This document shows, piece after piece, positions 1 to 12,900 of a stretch of DNA of 64,000 nt (position 1 is the stretch's first letter; each line of letters opens with the position of its first letter). A model generated the notes under the pieces. The model saw nothing but the letters and a program-made list of their open reading frames with translations, did not search any database and was not told where the DNA came from. Source of the stretch: Sycobia sp. Sy_11 (Eukaryota; Arthropoda; Insecta; Hymenoptera; Epichrysomallidae); the NCBI GenBank assembly GCA_018907035.1, contig JACCIC010000170.1, forward strand, positions 315,001-379,000, given 5' to 3'. The translations under genes were made by a program, and so were the position numbers.

Positions 1-2100
1 AGCAGTTTTCTTCGTCGCGTAAAATTTAATTAAACGCCCACCTCTTGTTCCTCGACAACGAATTAACGATAATTTAAACTGAAAGACTGATATGGAGAAG
101 CCAGAGACTCAGGGAGACACCAAAGTCAATGAGTCTTGCTGCTCTTTATATTAAAATCTTGAATAGGTATTTTATTGCCTTTTATTGCAGCAGGGAAATT
201 CGTTATCGTAAAGACAAATGTAGTTCTGATAAAAATTCTCTACTGAAATTTTTCCCGTTAATTTAGGAGCAGGGCGACGTGGATTTGGGTTGTGACATGA
301 CGATGAGAAAAGTAATCAAGTAATTCATATTTTACTCAAGGAAATTTAGTATTGTACATCGACAATTAGTTGAATGTTCGTTATATATTTAATAAAATAT
401 TATTTTAAATAACAATGTAAATTACGTTACTAAAGGTCTAACGTGTAGTATATTTACATCGTCTTCTAATATACTATAGAAGATAATTATCCTATAAAAG
501 TCCTATTCTATTATAATCATAATGATTGATTTCTGATCTTATCTATTTGAGAATATTTTATTTTTTATAATCCTAATAGAAGAATTAATTAATTCTGATA
601 AAATATTTATAAAATTTTTCTTTTCAAAAAATAGCTATAATGCTTACGTCAGTATGTTATTTTGGAAACGTTAGTTTCTTCCTTCAACTTTTGTGTATAA
701 TTAAGTAGCTTCCTGATTTCGCGTTCTAACTTTGATTTTGAATGAATTTAATGTAATTTCAGAGACGATTATTCGTAATTGAGCTAATTAAAATCAAATG
801 ACAATTATGCACTTACAATTTTCATGTATATTAATATTACAGTTCGCTATACTTAAATTTACAAATGATCTAAATTTATTATAGCCGATCGAAGAATCTG
901 TGATTGGATGTTTGGTTTCTTGTTTATTTTCAGAATATAGCGCATTAATTATTATAGCGTTATTAATAACGGTTGGCATCATAACTGAAGATACATTATT
1001 TATTAAGAGACCATCTTGATTACCTCAGTTAATAAAATATTTTATATTCCTTGTAGTATTCTCCCCTCGTTCTGACAAAATTTATATATACTCTTTACGA
1101 TAGGCCCTACCTTAACTTGGAGATTCATTAAAATCTGCATAACATATATTTCGTAACCGTTGTCTCGCATTTATTTAAATTCACATCTTGTTCGGAAGAC
1201 AAACGATCGTAAACCACCGTTACTACCGTATCACGCTCCACCATAAACTACCGTGAATAGTCATAACGAATTCTCGTTTGGTGCATTGTCGGGGGGGAGG
1301 GGGGTCGCGTTCGCGCACGGCCTCTCCAGTCACTAAACCACAGCTTCTGCGATTACTTTCTCGCATACGAATCTACGAATCGTCCGGTGTACTTTAAGCA
1401 CGCATTCGATTCAGGGATCCAGGGTCTCGGTATTGTGAGGACGTGGAAAGAGTTGAGAGGGCACGCCGAAAATAAAGAAGATTGATCTTGGTATTGTCTT
1501 ATATCTTATCGGAATTCAAAATCAATATATCAAAAATTTTCAAATTTATAATGCATAAAAGTGCTTAATTTATTGTAATCATATCCAGAATACAATGCAC
1601 GATTTTTTCCATATGGAATCGCATTCATGTCAAAGCGTAGATACCCATTAAAGTATGATCGACAAGAGAATTACAATATATAAATCAACGAATTAAGAGT
1701 ATCTTAAAAACTGATATGAATACTCAGTTTAATATAATAAAATTATTTTTGCCCCTTATAATTTATAAACTTTTCGAAAGGTTTTGAAAAATTAATAATT
1801 TTATTCAAATTGTGCATACATGGAAACTAGTGTTAAACATATTTGTTTTGTGATTTGACAGTTTGTATACTGCTTATAAGAAAACTTTGTCGAATTTGTA
1901 AAATTAAAATGGAAATCTTCTAGTCGAAACCGAGCCGAATACCAATCCGAATGTTCAGTTGGCGAATTTTCAATTGGCAATATTTTTCCGACACCAAGAG
2001 AGCATTTCATACTAAATCTCGTATCGTCCTTTTGTCCACGAGGCACGTAGAAGCGAGGTTCTCGCTTCGGATCGCGCCTACATAACCTGGACGAAACCAC
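1..2100. other. AT-rich non-coding stretch
   Basis: Mostly AT-rich unique sequence with stops in all frames. The only departures are a GC-rich patch near 1260-1340 with two G runs (7 and 6 Gs at 1291-1304) and a second GC-richer patch after 2000. A 99-codon minus-strand frame at 1801-2100 has no recognisable domain or signal peptide, and I treat it as chance. No RNA gene, transposon end or tandem array was seen. Confidence 0.6.
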
Positions 2101-2675
2101 AAACTACCCTGGGCGGAACTCACGTAGTGGAGCGCGACGACGGAAGACCGACATACGTGTTTATATATATAAGACCCCGCCGGAAGGCTTACACCGCATG
2201 CTGTTTACACCTTGCTGGGTATACATGACCGAACGTCGTATCTAGTAATGGGGGCTAACGTCCAGGAGGACAGTGGGAGTTTGAGATCTGGTGCTACATA
2301 CACCTTGTTGCGTATATCTCAGCTACGTTTACGGTGGAGGCTATCCTTGAGAGGAGGCAAAGGAAAGCCGAGGCAAGCGAGAGAGCGAGCGGTCGGATGA
2401 TAAACTCGCTAAAACCCCCGGCATCGAGCGCGCGACACGCGCATCTCCTTTCCTTGGGGTAACTACACAGCGGGAAGAACTTGTAATGTAAGGTGGGTCG
2501 GGCTGTTTAGAATATACGGGTGATGCCTTCCGGTGGTTTACTTGGATTTCACGATGACGACGTCGACGATGAAAGAGCGAGTTCTTATTACCAACGGAAT
2601 GGGTCTAGGTATGCAGCTGCCATTGCTCGACGACTGCCGTGGGGCACGCGGAGATAATTACGCAGGGCGCGTTTA
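2100..2675. other. CpG-rich block with TATA-like element
   Basis: A GC- and CpG-richer block in AT-rich surroundings. A TATATATA string lies at 2163-2170, followed about 30 bp later by ordinary sequence without a good arthropod initiator. Promoter activity is possible but weakly supported. A degenerate direct repeat (ACACCTTGCTGGGTATACAT against ACACCTTGTTGCGTATATCT) begins at 2207 and again at 2300. Short open frames here have no family resemblance. Confidence 0.35.
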
Positions 2676-2689
2676 TCTCTCCCTCTCTC

Positions 2690-2747
<58 letters not shown>
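2676..2747. repeat. (CT)n microsatellite, about 70 bp
   Basis: Nearly pure CT dinucleotides with a few CC interruptions. It creates spurious Ser-Leu and Arg-Glu reading frames on the two strands, which should not be read as protein. Confidence 0.95.
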
Positions 2748-2750
<3 letters not shown>

Positions 2751-4478
2751 TCTTCTCTCATCCCCTGACTCACCCTCGCTAAGACTTAATGTATTATATA
2801 TGATAAAACTGTTGATGATGAAATTTCGTTGATTCAAATATTCAATTAATACTTCTTAGGTACGAATTTATGAAATAACTGATAGGAATTTAATAAATGA
2901 GAAAATTATATATATATACGGCAGATCAGTAACCATTAGTCGAAGTTGCATCTGAAAGTTACTGTGTATTTTGGTGCAGATATTACTGTTCGTAATATTT
3001 AGCGATCCGGGACTGTGTCTAATTACATCGACTGCGCTCAGTATAATTTTTAAATATTAATTCTTACGCAGCCTGACGAGCTCAACAAGCTTTTTCAAAA
3101 TCTTTATTAATCTTTCCAGTTGGAATCTTTCGTAATTGTTAAGTATAATCCAATCTTACTTCTACTTTGCATTCATCCTCGATTCTGACTGTGAGACGGG
3201 ACAATATATGGCTAAAAACCTATTCAGATAAATTTCGATTGGGAAAACTCGCTCAGAGCGGTCGATGGATTGAAATTGCTCGAATTCGATACCCGCGTCA
3301 CATTTCGTAGGTTCGGGTACCGAATTTATCAGTCTAACAACTCCCGCTCGCATTGTCGACTGCGAAACAACATCTCACCGATAAACAAAGTCTCAGTGTC
3401 CTAATGGCCGTGACAAGCGCTGCTTGCGGCTTCGTCACTCCGCCAAAGCGGAGTTTGGGGATACATTATATATAAATGAGAAATTTTCCAAAAGTTCATC
3501 TCTTACTTGATTAAATAAAGACACTTTTTCTAAATAGTCGATATTCCCCATTATTTTACTTGGAGAAAAAAAGCACTTGAACAATTCTTGCACTTTACTA
3601 AGAAAAGTAATAAAAAGTTAGCATATCAAACTTTCTTTGACGATGCATATTCATTTTACGCTGGAAGATAGAATGTTCCGATCGACTATGAACTTTTTTA
3701 TGTCAATATAAAATCAGTTTTTTTTAAGACTTTTACTCACACTCTGGCCTAAGTCATAAAATGACTACCATATCAATTTCTAGTTGTAAAGATCCGTATT
3801 ATTCATATACCGCGTTAAAAATGAATCGTTTCTCCATTAAGAAAATTTTACAATTTCATAAATCACCAATACAAAGAAGATACAAAGTGATCGCTTTCAT
3901 ACTATGTCTCTAAACTGTTTCCCTTCTAAATTTCACAAAGTTCTTTTGCTCGAAGGAGACAAAATATCATTAGCATTTAGATTCACTTGCTGCGATGGTG
4001 ACAACCCCGTCGTCGCCACAAAACTAGATCAAGGCTACATCATGAAGAACAATAGCAAGTTTGTCCCATGGTCATCGATTTTCCAAAGTTGCGCGCAGGG
4101 TGTGCTACGATGGGGAAAATTTTAAATTCAAATTCTCGTAGCTGATAAAATCGAAGACCCGGTTTTATGGCCACGATTACTCTAAACAACTGCACCCCGT
4201 CGGGCATAAAATTAAACGTATACGCCGCGAGATTAGCCTAAACGCTACATAAATCTGAGGCAAGAGGAGAACGAAAAGAAAGTGGAAAGGCAGAAGCGAG
4301 AAGGGTACGGCATAGTGTGGAAAAAAGGACCAGCAGCACCAGAAATGTGCAGCAAAGCCAACATCCACCACCCTCCCCGTCTTCCGACTCGTTCCGCACG
4401 ACGATAAACTTTTCACCTCCCTATAATACGTTCTGAACAGAGTTAATTTCACTGTCTCTGCTGTAACAATGTATAATT

Positions 4479-4489
<11 letters not shown>
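2748..4489. other. Non-coding, AT-rich with small GC patches
   Basis: No supported gene. A compact perfect hairpin lies at 3437-3454: ACTCCGC, loop CAAA, GCGGAGT, preceded by a looser inverted pair of TGAC/GTCA ends from about 3412. A 73-codon + strand frame at 3904-4125 and a 91-codon minus frame at 4177-4452 match no family I know. Confidence 0.5.

Positions 4490-4533
<44 letters not shown>
4490..4533. repeat. (TA)n microsatellite
   Basis: Pure TA tract of about 44 bp, preceded by shorter interrupted TA runs from 4471. Confidence 0.95.
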
Positions 4534-4535
<2 letters not shown>

Positions 4536-4814
4536 ACGTGATCAATAAATAAAAAATAGAGTGGGAATACGAGGTGACATCCCTATTTTTTACGCGGCGA
4601 AGGAGTCAGACCTTAGGAGATGTCGTAAACAACGCTCAAAAAGATCGCTGCGCGTGGCGTCTTCGTTGTTCTAGTCGTCCTTGTCCTAGTCCGTCGTATA
4701 AATCAAGCCTCCCGCCCCCCTCCTTGCAGCACACGTCCTTAGCGTGCAAAGTTGTATTAACGGCACTTTATATCAGCGGAAGCGCTACCGCTGTTCATGT
4801 GTGAGCGCACCAGA

Positions 4815-4849
4815 TCAGTGAGTGTAGTAGGACGCGCCGCGGCAGTCGC
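4815..4849 (+). promoter_or_regulatory. Candidate Inr + DPE core promoter
   Basis: TCAGT at 4815-4819 is the arthropod initiator core, which would place the start at A4817. AGTCGC at 4844-4849 falls exactly at +28 to +33 and matches 5 of 6 positions of the DPE consensus RGWYVT. No TATA box lies at -30; the nearest, TTTATA, is near -50. The element sits in a CpG-rich patch (about 4600-4870) next to AT-rich sequence. The combination with exact spacing is the sequence evidence. That it starts a long transcript to the right is inference. No downstream donor is clear-cut; weak ones occur near 4860, 4885 and 4940. Confidence 0.45.
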
Positions 4850-4869
4850 GTCCTCGTCGTGTAAAGCAT

Positions 4870-6053
4870 CCACACGATTGTACGTTCTTTCTCCTTTCTG
4901 AAAGCTTCTCAAGTAGTGTTATTGTGATAAATTTTTGGACAGGTTTGAAAACTGGTTATAAGTACAACTGGATGAATCACAGAATGAATAGTTAGCTGAG
5001 TATACTGCTTTTTAATGAAATGTCAAACTAAAATATTAGTTTTGTTGATTAGTTAAATCTTCTTGTTCTATGATGTGCTGTCGAAAAAAATTGATTTGTC
5101 TAAAAAATTGATGTTACTATCATGTTATGATTGAAATTTCCTGTAGGTACAAACATATTTTCTAAGTCTATCAGTACTTTATTGAATAGGCATGAACTTT
5201 GTTCAGTTCACAATTGTATCGCTTCTTCTGTCATTTCAATAATGTTTACATGCTAGTAGTTATGTATAGTTATGCTAGTTAGTATGAACCGATAATCGAA
5301 TAAATATCTTATTTCGTAAAGTCATTGTATATTTCGTTGTATTTATTCCTTTTTTTTAAAACGATCTTTATATGAATCTTGAAAACTGATCTTATATTAA
5401 CAGCATTAAAACAGCTATTTTATGAATATCGGAACACATGTAATCATTCTTTCATAAATAACTGAAATAGGATAGAAAAGATTATTAATTATAATTCGCC
5501 GTGTTATCAAAAGATTTCTGATTTACCACTACATTCATTTATAATGATTATCTTCTAGATCGTGTGTAAATTTTTATTCTACTGTTCTGATCTATATTAA
5601 AGAAACTTTTTCAGAATACCTTTACATGCCAAAATTTCGTTAAAAAACGTTGGCACGTATATTAACTTTCTTAATACTATTTCATATATATCTAATATTA
5701 AGTTAAAGTAAGAACTGGTATATAGATAATCACTTTATGGAATATTTGAATTGCAATGCAGTTGAATAATATAATTTAGAAATATCTTATTGTCATAACT
5801 GTTACGATGATTAAATATTACTTCGTCATATTACATTTCATCTGCAGATTGTAACGCAAATAGCTTTGGTCAAGCTGACCGTTTTCTCAATAGGAGAATT
5901 AATACACATTTATTAATTACAGCATTATACTTGAATATATTTGCACAGATATTACTTAATATTAATTAATTATCATAATATAGTTATCGTAGATCCACGA
6001 ATTAGAAATCTATACATTAGTAGGGTGTAATATGTCAAATTGTATATTACTCT

Positions 6054-6116
<63 letters not shown>

Positions 6117-6450
6117 AAATCACAACAAATTGTTCTTATTTTCAACCTGCTTACCAATACATTATAATCTATTATATAATTATTTTTTTGCAATTTAAAG
6201 AAGTATTTTTATTTATGCCATAACTTAAATAATTCTTATTCAGAAGGATTTTATATTATCTGTGACGAAAAGAACATTTTTTTTCTTCAATTATATATTT
6301 TAGCCAATTATATCAAATATCATGGATGTTTTACATATAAACTTTTCAGTCAGATTGTACTTAATTTGTAGTCGGACATTCTAATGGCAACGTATAATAT
6401 GATAAAGTTTTCGTTTTCTCAATTGTGCGATTCCAATGCACGTAAGATTT
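4870..6450. other. AT-rich non-coding stretch
   Basis: Strongly AT-rich unique sequence with dense stops in all frames. No gene, RNA gene or transposon end was recognised apart from the internal TA tract. If the 4817 promoter is real this is 5' untranslated or intronic sequence. Confidence 0.6.
6057..6114. repeat. (TA)n microsatellite
   Basis: Pure TA tract of 58 bp inside AT-rich sequence. Confidence 0.95.
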
Positions 6451-7780
6451 GACGCTGAGTTTTTTAAGTGTCGGTGTGCCCTGAATTTTGCCCATCAGAT
6501 TTTTTAATACCCGCGCTATACGAATGACGAGAGCCCTGTATCAGCCGATGGAATAACGCAGGCACAATTTTTATTCCGCCGAGGATCGATGACACCTCCA
6601 CCCCTTCCCCAACTTCCCGAATCATAACCGAGCGGAAAAACTCGCGCCATCTCAGCAAATGCGCAATTTCTCGATCTCCTCCCCCCTCTCTCCCGCTCAT
6701 CCTCACCCCTCTCCCTTACACACACACAGGCACACACACGCAAACAAACACACTCTTTCTACCCTTGCGCTTTATATTGCCACCTCAACCTTAACTCCCG
6801 TTGCTCCTTTGCTACATATAGCCGACCCCAGCCTCCTCCGACACCGTCCACATATCACCGCGCGCACACCGGCACGCGCGCGTCCCGGCCGGCTGGCGAT
6901 CTCTTTTTCTCCATTTCTCAGTCTTCCTTTTCTCGGAATCTCCGGAGTTCCGGCGCGTTTCCGTCCTTCCCTCCAACCCCTCCGACCCGCCCTCTCTCTT
7001 GGCTGTACACACACGCACGCAGATACCGAGCGATTCCGCGCATGACCGAAGCCGGGCAAACGCTTATAACTCAGTCGCCTTCGAGGGATGAACGCACCTG
7101 GTGTGTCCAGTTGGAAAAATAAGAAGTCGCGGCGTGTTAGGCGGGAGCGGGGTAGTAAGAGGAGGGGTAGAGAAATGACGAGTCGCCAGCGGCGTAGCGG
7201 GAGGGTTAAGGTCGTTGCCCTCTCGATCGCCTTCTCCTATAACCCTCGCGGCCTGTGGTGTCTCTCGCGCGCTTACGACCCATCGACGCTGGACCGTCGC
7301 ACATCTGCGACGCTCGTTATACCGCACGACGATCACCCCCCCCTCTTTACCTTTCGCCGTCATCTCGGACAACTGTATTTTTTTCTTCTCGATAATTTTC
7401 TTCGCTCTCTCTCTCTCTCTCTCTCCCTCTGTGCGCGTGCGCGTGCGTGAGTGTATCATAGCTGTTGCCCGAGAACGAGGCGAAATTTTTCATTGTCCCC
7501 GCGCTGCTCCTTGCCGACTTCCTTCCGCAACCCCTCCCTCACCCCTACTCCTTGATTTAGGACCGGCATTCCCGCGATTATAAACATAGGAGCGAGATCG
7601 GCTGTAATTTTCTAACGGCTCGCGGACGGAGCGTGGCGCGCGATCATTTTTCCTTTACGGCGACGTTTAATGTTGGATTTAAAGGGGATGTTATACTTCG
7701 GGGGTATGAACTTCGTCCTGGAACGCGTTTCGAAAGTGTCCGTCTTTAAATTGAACGAGTAACTGGCGGACGTTGCCATT
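6450..7780. other. CpG-rich block without a recognisable gene
   Basis: GC-rich, with frequent CG dinucleotides and pyrimidine-rich strings. It contains CA-rich runs near 6718-6750, a C8 run at 7336-7343 and a CT tract at 7405-7430. Several overlapping open frames of 60-131 codons on both strands are low in complexity (Arg, Ser, Pro, Leu) and show no domain. This is what stop-poor GC-rich DNA gives by chance. A CpG-island-type promoter or enhancer is possible, but no specific core element was identified. Confidence 0.5.
7405..7430. repeat. (CT)n microsatellite
   Basis: Short CT tract followed directly by a (GT/GC) purine-pyrimidine alternation at 7431-7447. Confidence 0.9.
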
Positions 7781-9095
7781 TTACCCTCAACTCAATTTTA
7801 TAAAGTATAAATAATAATCATAGTATACATTTCGCATTTCTCTTATATAAAGTTTCTCTACAATTCAATAATTGCGAGAAATATTGGTCGTCACATTTTT
7901 ATTACTGCCCGAACAATAATGACTAACAATAACAATACTGTGTATTAACAATATTCACACAAATCCTGAATTCAAAAGGAAATTCAAAACAATCAATTAG
8001 CGAAATTGAAGCATAAATTTTGTTATTATTAATTAAATGTTCGACTTTCTTCTGCTGGGATTTATAAAGTTTTTTTTATATGTACGTATGACATTAAATT
8101 ATTCAATTTAAAAACAATATCATTTTATTCATGGCTTCATAAAACATATTAAACAATCGAAAAAAACGGATATATATATATATAGACATATACATATGTA
8201 CATATAATAGTTTGTACTTTATATTGATAGAAAGAAATAAAATTCACGATTCTATTGAAGCAATCAGTCGAATATAACATTCAGCCTCTAAAAATTTAAT
8301 TGCCCAATTCGAGTTAGAAGAGTTTAATAATTATTTAACGATCTAATAAAATTTATATCGATGCGAGTATCGTCTGAACCTGCTTAATTATCAATTGGCG
8401 GTATGTTGGGAGCAATTAAAAAGTTAAATTCATCTATGAATCAGAAATGATGAGTTCATAATTATAAATTTACATAAATTATGCTAATAGTTATTTTTAT
8501 AATCGGCAAATTCGTTGCCGCGTGACAAAAATGTAGTATAGAATTTAAAACCAAAATTGATACAATTTTTTTAAAATAAAATGATTTTGACTGATAGAAC
8601 GGATTATATGTTATAAATTGGAAAAATTCAATTAATTTTATAATGTCAAATTATCTTTCGTTTGCAAACTTAATTGTCATTCAAGGAAAACGTCCACCGT
8701 GCCGTGAGTAATTTAGTTTAATAATTTTTTAAAAATATTAATCGTTAATGAAAGCGACGTCGCGAATCAGCGAAATTTTCGCTGAATATGATAAATTTGA
8801 TTTAAAAACGTGTAATGCTTATTACGCGAATTTTTGTCGCTAATGTCTTCATACTCCTCGTACTTCGAAATTTTAAATGACCTCCTTTTTCAAAGTTTCT
8901 CGAGACTGAATATTTTATCTGTAGATTAGTCGCGAATAATTAAAAACAAAAGATTTCGACAGGCGTTCCACTCAATCGTGCGTTGGTAATTTCGTTAAAA
9001 GGGTTTTGCGCTAAAAGATGACCTACTATAAATCTGCATTCTGTATCGATGAGTGCTATATTTTTTGAGGAAGTGATATTGCCGGTATCGTTGCA
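7780..9095. other. AT-rich non-coding stretch
   Basis: Unique AT-rich sequence, stops in all frames, with a short TA run near 8170-8184. Nothing else was recognised. Confidence 0.6.
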
Positions 9096-9210
9096 AATTT
9101 GATGTGCAATTTAAGTTTCTCTTATTCGCCCAATGTTTGTTCTAATTCTGCAAGAATAAGTCCTATTATCGATCACCCATTCCTCCCGATCGGATTCGTT
9201 TGCTGCCACT

Positions 9211-9218
<8 letters not shown>

Positions 9219-9269
<51 letters not shown>
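9219..9269. repeat. (TA)n microsatellite with GATA flank
   Basis: Pure TA tract of 51 bp, running into a short GATA/TATC-type patch at 9269-9291. Tyr-Ile repeat frames here are artefacts of the tract. Confidence 0.95.
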
Positions 9270-9271
<2 letters not shown>

Positions 9272-9291
9272 TAGATGTATCTATAGATAGC

Positions 9292-9860
9292 AATGCATCC
9301 GTATACATCTGGACAAGAGCGGCTCGAGAGTAATTGTCCCAGGTCGTGATCAGCTGGCGTGCGCGCGCACGGGTGAGAAGGAGAATGGGGTGGTACGGAC
9401 AGGCGAATCTGCGAGAATTATAAGGCCGGGGCACAAGAGAGACTGGATACTTTCCCTGGAATATGAGGGATGTACAACAGTCAAACGGACACACACGCAT
9501 ATGCACGCATTTACACATGTGGATTTTACGATATCGAAAGTTTTCCTTCCCTCGGCTTTTCTTCCGGAGCGCTGATTTTTCATCCGATGATAAAGGGCTC
9601 GAGAAACTTGGCGCGTCTGCGCGTTCGTCGCCCGTCCGCGAATGAGCCAAAGGAGAAGGTTATATGATGCGGTATGCGATTAAAAAATTTTACGCTAGTT
9701 CGCGATAATAGCGTTGGAGAGTGTAGAGGAGGTGAAATTGGGCGAGAAAAGCCCTTCCTCCGCTGGAGGGAAAACAAACTGCGGTTTAGATATTGGTTTT
9801 ACGTTTAGGGCGGAGGAGGAGGATCTTAGAGTTGGAGAATCGTTGCATTTAGAAAAATAG
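9292..9860. other. GC-richer non-coding block
   Basis: Moderate GC with CpG. Short frames on both strands overlap one another and none looks like a known protein, including the 179-codon minus frame that runs through the TA tract. Confidence 0.5.
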
Positions 9861-10740
9861 GAATGCGAGCTATTTACGGTGATTTTTTAATTAAAGCTCC
9901 ATTGAAAAAAGCGTGAAAATAGCGATAAGTTTTGTACGAATGTTGATCAATAGGTAATCGAGTAAACAACCTAATCAACGTCAAATAGAACTCAATGCTA
10001 GACAGGGATAAAACAAGAACAGTTAGAACAATGAAAAATAGACAGAATTGATTTAAAATTTTCATAATAAACGTTAATATACTTTTTGTGCGAATATCTC
10101 GGGATATATTGCATACGTTCTTCAGACTATAAAAATTCGGGACTGGGATGGTGGAATACAATGTATCGAAAATTGATACAGATATGCTTAGACTTTTTCA
10201 GTTCATCTGACATATATTACGTACATTTTAAGAAAAATTCGATTAATTTGTACTTGCATAGACTGCGATTATACTGGATTTTAGTAAAATGAGCTCCAGT
10301 GTTACATGAACGAATTTAATTAAAATAACTTGAACTTTTGACTGATTGTCAAGTGAATTTTTTGTGAATGATATGTCACTTTCGATTGATATTTTCGGGG
10401 AATCTGTTATTATCTGTTATTATCTGGAATAATACAGTGAATAGGCAGAGTAAAGAAGTTAAAAAGGGGAGGCGAAGATAAAGAGAAAAGGATATACATA
10501 AAGAAGTAAACCTAATTTCAAAATTGTATGATATTTTGTTAACACAATATTATAAAACGGTTTTATATCGAAAAATTAACCAAACCCTTTATGAAATGAT
10601 GATCTAAAATAATTTGATAATATCGGAACATAAGTGCTCTATCCAAATGTCGAGAAATTATATAACCTATCCTCTTAGTTCTTCACACCGTGTGCTTTTT
10701 GTTTCTCAACTACTTTCATACGCTCGTGAACTATAGATCG
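9860..10740. other. AT-rich non-coding stretch
   Basis: Unique AT-rich sequence. A 12-bp unit (CTGTTATTATCT) occurs about twice in tandem near 10402-10425. A 95-codon minus frame at 9874-10161 is rich in Leu, Ile and Phe, as expected of AT-rich DNA, and is not recognised. Confidence 0.55.
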
Positions 10741-10910
10741 ATGAAAAGTCCCCACCACCAGTGTGTCCGTGCACCGTCGTTTTATTTTACATATATACCT
10801 GATCGTCGCAACCGAGGACCCAGAAACAAAGTTATCAATACAACGTACATCATATAGTGGACTGACACTTCCTTATCCGAATGGATCTCTTCCTCCGACT
10901 ATACCAGTCT

Positions 10911-10912
<2 letters not shown>

Positions 10913-10949
<37 letters not shown>

Positions 10950-10954
10950 TCTCT
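10913..10954. repeat. (CT)n microsatellite
   Basis: CT tract of about 42 bp with single CC interruptions, inside a GC-richer block (10750-11340) that also holds a CG dinucleotide tract. No gene was recognised in that block. Confidence 0.95.
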
Positions 10955-11072
10955 TTCGTTTACGAGCGAGCCATTCCCGGGCGAATAAGTCGTCAAAAGT
11001 CCGGTATGGCTGTTTTTTTTCTCTCCAGCGATGATTCACGATCGGTGCGCCTCGATGATGAATCGCGCCGGT

Positions 11073-11092
11073 CGCGCGCGCGCGCGCGCGCG
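11073..11092. repeat. (CG)n tract
   Basis: Ten CG dinucleotides in a row. Survival of a pure CG tract argues against strong germline CpG methylation and mutation at this place. Confidence 0.9.
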
Positions 11093-11339
11093 GGCGAACA
11101 CCGACCAGCCTTGTTTATTGGGATCGCCCGATCAATTGTCCTTTTTCGATCTTAGCCGATTCGGCGGATGCTGCTTTATTGGACGTGAAATACGGCCTTC
11201 AGCTACCGGAGCGGGGCTTTCAGCTCAGGTTATTTATTCTGGACATGGGTGTCAGACTCTAGATTTCGAAATTGAGGCTAATCTTGGTATTTATTGTGGC
11301 TCCCTCGATTTTTCTCTTTGCCTATAGCTCTGTTGATTG

Positions 11340-12900
11340 TTGCGGCATTTATCAGCTAATAGTGTTATGGCACGCGTCTTAAGCAATTCGTTTGATCTCT
11401 TTACTTTATACGATATGATATGAGGTCAGTTCTCTTTTGCACGATATGGTATGAGGTCAGTAATGTTTTTAATAGTTTCAATCGAGATTTATCTATACAT
11501 AGATTGGAGTAATACATTATTTTAAATTAATAAAAGTAAAATTATTATTAAGTAAAAAAATTTAGTATTCAGATGTAAGCACGAGTATATTTAAAAAATG
11601 GCAAAATTGTAAATAAATACTCATGAAAAAACTCGGCATTTATAAATGCAAATGAAAGGGACTCAATGAAGACATCCTATGAATCATTGGTTACGGGTTG
11701 ATATGCAAAAGGCTGATCGTAACGATCTATTAAATCAAAGGGTTCCTTACGATGTTTTTCAAGACATTTTTAAGTATAGCTTTATTCATTTTCTTCGTAT
11801 GCCAATTTAACTTAATATACCAATTTAATCGTTAATTAATATCGAAAGGGAATTCAGTCAAGTAATAAACGTGCACTAAATGCTGCATAATTTTTTTTGT
11901 CCGTACACAATGGTTTCGCGTCGTATTCTGAAAATTGCTTATTTAATTAATTAATTGCAAACCTTCCACCGCAGCACGTAATTTATATGCTACTTGGTGA
12001 AGTAGTCGATGAAAAAGCTATCTCGCGTATACTCGTGCTATTTAATTAGCACCAGAACGGAAACACTTTGGGAAGTCGAAACGATACTGCGAAGCTATTG
12101 TCATGACGAGAAAAAAAAGTAGTCGGGGCCAAGGGAAGAAAGAGTGAATCGCGATGATTTTCACAGGCCAAATTATTAATGTTTTTATGGGGATGATTAC
12201 TTTTACAATTAGCGCTCCTATCGAGAAGTTATATTAGGTTTGTTTATATTGACATATGAATTGGAAGTATAAACACAGAGATCAAATATTTACCGTTACT
12301 GTTTGTATCAATTTATTGAATTGCAAATGACAAAAGTGCAACGTAATTCTTGGATTCATTAGAATCATATGTGAAACAGAAGTAGTAATACGCTTAGATG
12401 TAATTCAAAAATATTTTTTTTTATTTAATGATTGGCTGTGCGAAGTTTCGTAGAAGAGCTCGCGACTTTTTGTAATAAAATTTCGTCATGCACTATAAAT
12501 TAAAGTGGTATAAATTCCTTGGATTTGACGGCAGCTATCCCACTTAACAGCGCTTCGAGATCATTATTGCTTTAAACTGGATTAATCGAGAAATGTGTGC
12601 TCCTTTTTCCGACGCAGCCCGTTTGGCATTATCTATTCGTTTACGTCGTACGTTGTTTATGACCTCGCGAGGAATTTTTGTTTTGCGCAAATTCTAGTGG
12701 CATAATTGTTTTTCTCTCGGTGGCGGTTAATTCGCTTAATAGTATTTATTAAATCGAGAAAAATCTTCTTCGTATCATGACCGTCAATTGTTACTCGGAG
12801 ATCCCTATACGTTAACGTTATAATTGAATGCTAAGTTGCAACGTATTTATAACGATAAATATTAAGATTGAGAAAACGATCGATATACCTATCGCGAATG
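11340..12900. other. AT-rich non-coding stretch
   Basis: Mostly unique AT-rich sequence, becoming slightly GC-richer near 12000-12140 and 12440-12720. Apart from a small duplication at 11410-11461, no gene or element was seen. Confidence 0.55.
11410..11461. repeat. Short direct duplication with AGGTCA half-sites
   Basis: The 21-bp unit at 11410-11430 recurs at 11441-11461 with one mismatch (period 31). Each copy ends in GAGGTCAGT, which contains the nuclear-receptor half-site AGGTCA. The duplication is directly visible. A receptor-binding role is only a possibility. Confidence 0.75.

Noticed and set aside
2100..2230. TATA-box promoter at 2163
   Set aside because: The TATA string is present, but no initiator lies about 30 bp downstream, and TA runs are common in this DNA.
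9111..9650. 179-codon minus strand frame
   Set aside because: It contains a long Ile-Tyr run from the TA tract, and the rest is unrecognised.
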